Shown piece after piece: positions 59,671 to 64,000 of a stretch of DNA of 64,000 bases. The stretch spans positions 23,808,001-23,872,000 of the forward strand of contig OX419760.1 in NCBI GenBank assembly GCA_948567375.1. The letters are read 5' to 3'. Made by a program: the position numbers and the translations under genes. The notes under the pieces were generated by a model, which was given only the letters and a program-made list of their open reading frames with translations, had not been told where the DNA came from and searched no databases. The stretch's first letter is position 1. Every line of letters begins with the position of its first letter. This stretch comes from Lunularia cruciata (Eukaryota; Streptophyta; Marchantiopsida; Lunulariales; Lunulariaceae).

Positions 59671-62064
59671 GAGGGTCGACCGTTTGCTCGCCAGGCCAGG
59701 ACAGACAATTGATTAGTCCGTCTGGTACAAAGTGGGGCCATGGGAAAGGGCACATTCCGTGGGGAAGTTGATTGATCCCTTGTGGATGAAATTCTCTTGA
59801 GATATACTAGTAACAAGAAGTGATGGGGATGGTGATGTACAGAAACGGGTTGTACCGATGCGGTGCAGTGCTTCCCCTACCAGAGGGTCAACGCTAGCAC
59901 CGGATTGTTGATAAAGTACACCGTGCTGCAGCAGGAAGCAGGCAGGAATACACTGTGGGCAAGATTGCGAAGACACAATCTTATATTTCTCTTTATCTTT
60001 CCTACTCTTTGTTTGCTACTCCTCTGCGTTTTGTCTCGATTGCCACTTTAACGAGGAGGTGTAATTTACAGACATATTTATCCACTGACTTATGGAAGTC
60101 AATAGATCCAGATGTGTCAACTCGTGGCGGATTAACAGACACTTGTCCAGAGTGGAGGGGAGGAGGAGGACGACTACGATTACCGTAGAGGATGGGTCGC
60201 GTTAGCCTGGGTTGGGTTGGGTTGGGTTAGGTTGGGGAATGATGATCATGTGGTGATGTATTGTTTGGAGGTAATCGTGTGGGTTGACCTAATGATTCCC
60301 TATTAGTATGGTGCAATCTATTCACGTGCTGAGGTCAGACAAGGAACAGTATTGTCTGCGTGGGAGTGGGGACAAAGAAACACAGAGAGAGAGAGATGAG
60401 ATCGGTCCTGCCGACTGGGGAACCTGCCGCAGCTGTAGAGGAGGAAGTATCATATTTCCTTGGCAGTTTTCTTCGTTTTGACGGCGCAGGGACGATAGAA
60501 TCAATTGATTTCGTCTCCTCCTTTCAGGGCATGTCCAACGAGAAACTACTGTACATATAACTACTTATCACCCGCCACTGTTGCCTGCGTACCTCAAGGA
60601 CCTCAAAGAGCAACTACCGTTATGATTATAGCGTAAATAAAGTGTCGAGTGCGTGGGATCAACGTGTTTCGACCGAAGCAACAGTAAACGCAATAGAAGT
60701 GAGTTGAAATGAACTACAGTAACTTTACCGATTGCCCCTTTTTGGATGGATGGAGGGACCGGGTAGACTCCAGGGACAGAATCACAGAAGACCAGGTCAA
60801 AGGTAGGCGGAGGAAGGCGGAGCAGGAGTAAGTGGAAAGATCCTTGGAATTATTGTCTAGACCTTCTATATAGATGGAAAGGCTTTGTCAGGGCTCTGTT
60901 TGAGCCACATCACATTATTGGGCATAAAACAATTCTTGATGATCATCTGGGAATGCTCGAAAAGTCCATTCCATACGAAGAGAAAGGAATCTAATCGTCC
61001 TTCCATGCTTTCAATTGGTCCGAACCCATCTCCACTCAAGGGGGCAGGAGTCGTCTGCATGAGAGCGAGCAGCAACAGCGTATCCACGCCATCATCGGGA
61101 AGTAAAGGCTACAGATCTAGGCACCACCCCGCTGAGCAATCACCAATTACCCCTACTCGCACGGAGTGACTGATTGATGGATGAGGAGAGGACTCGACGG
61201 TCTCAAGACAGTCGCCTCGAAAGGTGCTGCTGTTGGGGTCCCACAACTCATTGTCCTCCTTCCATCCCCCTCCATGGCTGGGGCTGCTGGTTGGGGAATG
61301 ACGGTTTGGACGTTGGGGCGCTTCCGAAGGTGGTTGTTGTTGTTGCAACTCTTCCGGCGTGTAAAAGATGTGTGCATGCTGCTGTCGTACTCAACCACAC
61401 TCCTCTCCAACAGATGAGATGGAGGAGATGAGGTGGATGGATGGATGTGCGCACGCAGTCAGCTCGGAACTGTCCAACTCAAGCAAGTCACAAAATTGTG
61501 TGCACAAGTTGTACTGTAGTCCACGTCATCATCCTTCTTAGATCAGACAGCCCTTGTTGAGTTGAATTGAACCGAGCTGAACTGAGCTGAGCTATCCATC
61601 CCACCTGACTACCCAAACGTCTCGTCCGGATCTTGGATTAACGGCTTCAGAATTAGTCAGTCGGAAGTAGCTCGCAGCAGCCGTCTTCCTCCTTCCCTTC
61701 CTTCCTTGCTGTTGCTTTACTATACCTTGCCTCCTGCATGAGTGCCACTCATTTAGGTTGCAGTGCCGCGTACGCAGTTGGATGGAAAAGACGGTGGCAC
61801 CCTTGGGGGTTGAGTTCCTGGTCCAGTAATTCTCCTTGTGCTTCTGTAAAGTGTATCGTCGTGCTTCTATGTCCTGGTGTCGTTCGAACTGCCCTCCTCG
61901 CCGTAGGTTATCAGCGTCTCTTTTGGAGCACTGCAGTGCACATCAGAACAACATCTCAGTCCTGTGCTGGAACGAACGAACTCACCAAGTGTTGTGAGCT
62001 GAGCTGAGAGTGGGATCTTGTTGACGGGACGTTGGAGGTTCACTTGCTTCTTTAGGGTCGAATC
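59671..62064. other. Intergenic between L2HGDH and the HhH gene, no gene recognised
   Basis: Contains a short TTGGG run at about 60208-60236 and GGAT repeats near 61430-61445. Open frames on both strands in 61100-61450 overlap each other and look like shadows of a G+C-rich stretch. The right part should contain the promoter and 5' UTR of the next gene. Confidence 0.4.
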
Positions 62065-64000
62065 ATGTTAACTTTTTCTTCTACAGATCCACAGGAGTGG
62101 AGTGAAGCTCTAGCTTCATGCAAACAGAGCTTGCAATCGCTGGACAACTCGAAACTCAGTGCCTTGGACAAATGGTACCGGGAAGAGCTTCCGGCTCTTA
62201 TTCAGCATCGAGAGCCGCCTTATATTTTGCAACTGGAGCTGAAGAAGCTCATGGAGTGGAAATTGACTCGAGGCAAATGGAGGTGGGTGGTCTGTCTTGG
62301 GATTGTTGTGTTTCGTCCTCGGTCCCGTATTGTAGGTCTCGGGAGGTTCTCCCCTGCCAGTACCTCAGTCATCGTATCGACTCTCGTTCGACTTGAACTG
62401 GTCGCATAGCTCACACTAAAGAAGTTTCAGCTGGGTCAGGGTCAGGGTCAGGGTCAGTCCTTCTTGCCCCTATGTCTTTGAGGATGTCCTGATAACCTGC
62501 AATTCGATATGTACAGACCAGCGCTCATGAAATTTGTTTCTGCCTTGAGTGAAGACGAAGTCAAGGCAGCATCGGAGAAAGCGTTTGCAGCTCTTCCCGA
62601 CTTGAAGCAGGCCATAACTCAACTATCTGCTCTCAAAGGAATTGGCCCGGCGACTGCATCCGCAGTTCTTGCTATACACGCTCCGGATATCGCACCTTTC
62701 ATGTCAGACGAGGTGGGTGGAAAACAATTGTTGAATTAGAGATTGAGATCAGAATCATTGCTTGAGTCTTCGTTTGTGGGTGTTTTACTTATTTATATCA
62801 CTGGGTTTCAATCGAAGTTATATCACCTTCTCAAATTGATGCTAGTGACGTGGACCATTCTTTTTACACAGCTCACATCCCGCTCGAACCTTTCATTACT
62901 TTGGTGGTGCAATTGACAACGTATCCGTCCGTCATCTGGAGCCAGCTGTAAACCTTGTATTTCCAAGCTTCATATTGTAGGCGCGGGAGCGCGTTGTTGC
63001 TGAGGTCAATCGTGTTTCTTCATTCTGTCTATGATTGCTGCTCATTCGCTTGATTCATGAGTTCATCGCGTTTCCTGTTTCAGGCAATGATTGCTACTCT
63101 GGGTCACGCCAAAGATTATTCTCTTAAGCAATATCTCCTTCTTGCCCAGAAGCTTCAAACAAAAGCCGAGGTGAGACTTACGTGCTACCTCTGGAAAGAC
63201 TTTTTACCTATCGAAAGACAGGGGAGATACGATCATAATCCGTCTCTGATGTCCTTGATAATTTTTCTCACGCCATTGGATTTCTTGTCAAGAAACGTCT
63301 TGCCACCAACTTCTGTTGAGGGAAGACTTGTTGTTTGAAGTCCTGACGTGGGTGTTTACCAGTAGTCAATTTGATCTCAATGCGTCGCACCCTAGGTGCA
63401 ATCCGAGCTACATCGTCTAAAGTGAACATGTCCGTTGGCTAATCGCTTTCTGTAGATATAAATCTATACTTTCGACCGATTCTCAAGTGTAACAGCAGTA
63501 AGATCCGAGACAAAAAGACTGCTAAAACTCATCGGTGGCGGATTGAAAGCGAAGATACACATGCTCTATGGGAGCATTTAGGAGTCAAACTTGATATTCA
63601 CTGAAGGCTATTGAAGGCGCCAACTTCTATTGGATGCATGATTAATGATTCAGAATCACTGATATGTATATTGTCCACCTCTTCGCTGAGAGGAAAGGAT
63701 ATTTAAACCAGCGAACTGAAGTCTATACTCTAGAGTCAATTAGAGTACTTAATTGAGTTAGTACTCTCGATTCTGCTCTTTTTTGGAATTCTCATATTTT
63801 CTTCAATTCAATGTTTCAACAAACTAAAACATTCGTGTGCTTTTGTGGTATAGGAGTTGAATAGGAGTCAAAAAACTCAGCCTGGTGAGGAACTAGAGTG
63901 GTCACCTTCGGACGTCGAAAGAGCGATCTGGGCTTCTTCTGTTCAACCCCAGGAATCCAGTGAGAGTATGGAGACCGATTCAATCACTGGTAAGTTAAAA
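62065..64000 (+). CDS. Helix-hairpin-helix protein of unknown function, 3' end beyond the window
   Basis: Exons are 62065-62282, 62517-62712, 63084-63170 and 63854-63989 (donor GTAAGT at 63990), so the gene continues to the right. About 212 residues are visible. The N-terminal half is helical (WSEALASCKQSLQSLD, KWYREELPALI, MEWKLTRGKWRP). The middle has LSALKGIGPATASAVLAIH (about residues 112-130), a helix-hairpin-helix motif like that of HhH-GPD DNA glycosylases, followed by FMSDEAM where glycosylases have their catalytic Asp loop. A helix YSLKQYLLLAQKLQTKA follows, and then an acidic Ser-rich tail (EELEWSPSDVERAIW). It recalls conserved eukaryotic uncharacterised proteins with this arrangement. 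A DNA-binding or glycosylase-like role is inference. The start was chosen as the first ATG before the conserved helical region. Confidence 0.8.
62432..62457. repeat. (GGGTCA)4 microsatellite in intron 1 of the HhH gene
   Basis: Four near-perfect GGTCAG/GGGTCA units in a row within the first intron. No function implied. Confidence 0.8.

Noticed and set aside
60208-60236. TTGGG repeats like a telomeric tract
   Set aside because: Only a few units, degenerate, and not the plant TTTAGGG repeat. Treated as simple sequence.

Overview
This window is eukaryotic nuclear DNA from a land plant. The genes are split by many GT-AG introns (and two GC-AG introns), the products are plant-type (a trichome-birefringence-like PC-esterase, VPS18, L-2-hydroxyglutarate dehydrogenase), and the space between them is filled with LTR retrotransposons of the plant Copia and chromovirus types. 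A non-seed plant such as a bryophyte would fit the mix of compact genes and decayed RLE-type non-LTR and PIF/Harbinger elements, but the lineage is an inference I hold weakly.

Left arm (1-31,300). A PC-esterase/TBL-like gene runs on the minus strand from 4282 off the left edge. Next comes about 4 kb with no recognised gene but several short hairpins and tandem repeats. At about 7.7-12.6 kb lies a decayed non-LTR retrotransposon. It has an N-terminal CCHH zinc finger, a reverse transcriptase and a C-terminal PD-(D/E)XK-like endonuclease, and several copies of its conserved tail lie around it. A decayed PIF/Harbinger transposase follows at 13.5-14.9 kb. The main gene is VPS18 on the minus strand (30762 down to 16914). 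I can assemble it into about 23 exons, one of them tandemly duplicated. Its intron 6 holds an almost complete Ty1/Copia element (23671-28741) with a perfect 5-bp target-site duplication.

Middle (31,300-54,600). This is an AT-rich, gene-free block of nested transposons. I could delimit two solo LTRs of one family in opposite orientation, each with a perfect target-site duplication. A chromovirus (Ty3/Gypsy with a C-terminal chromodomain) is inserted inside one of these solo LTRs. There is also a solo LTR of the chromovirus family and a decayed coiled-coil ORF. The rest of the block has no feature I can support.

Right arm (54,600-64,000). Base composition returns to that of the left arm. A complete five-exon L-2-hydroxyglutarate dehydrogenase gene (55835-59670, plus strand) is followed by about 2.4 kb without a recognised gene, then by the first four exons of a gene for a helix-hairpin-helix protein that runs off the right edge.

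The host genes are independent housekeeping functions: wall-polysaccharide modification, vacuolar/endosomal tethering, mitochondrial metabolite repair and a possible DNA-binding protein. They do not form a pathway. No rRNA, tRNA or CRISPR feature was seen. Exon limits were placed by eye from splice signals and reading frame and may be off by a base or two.
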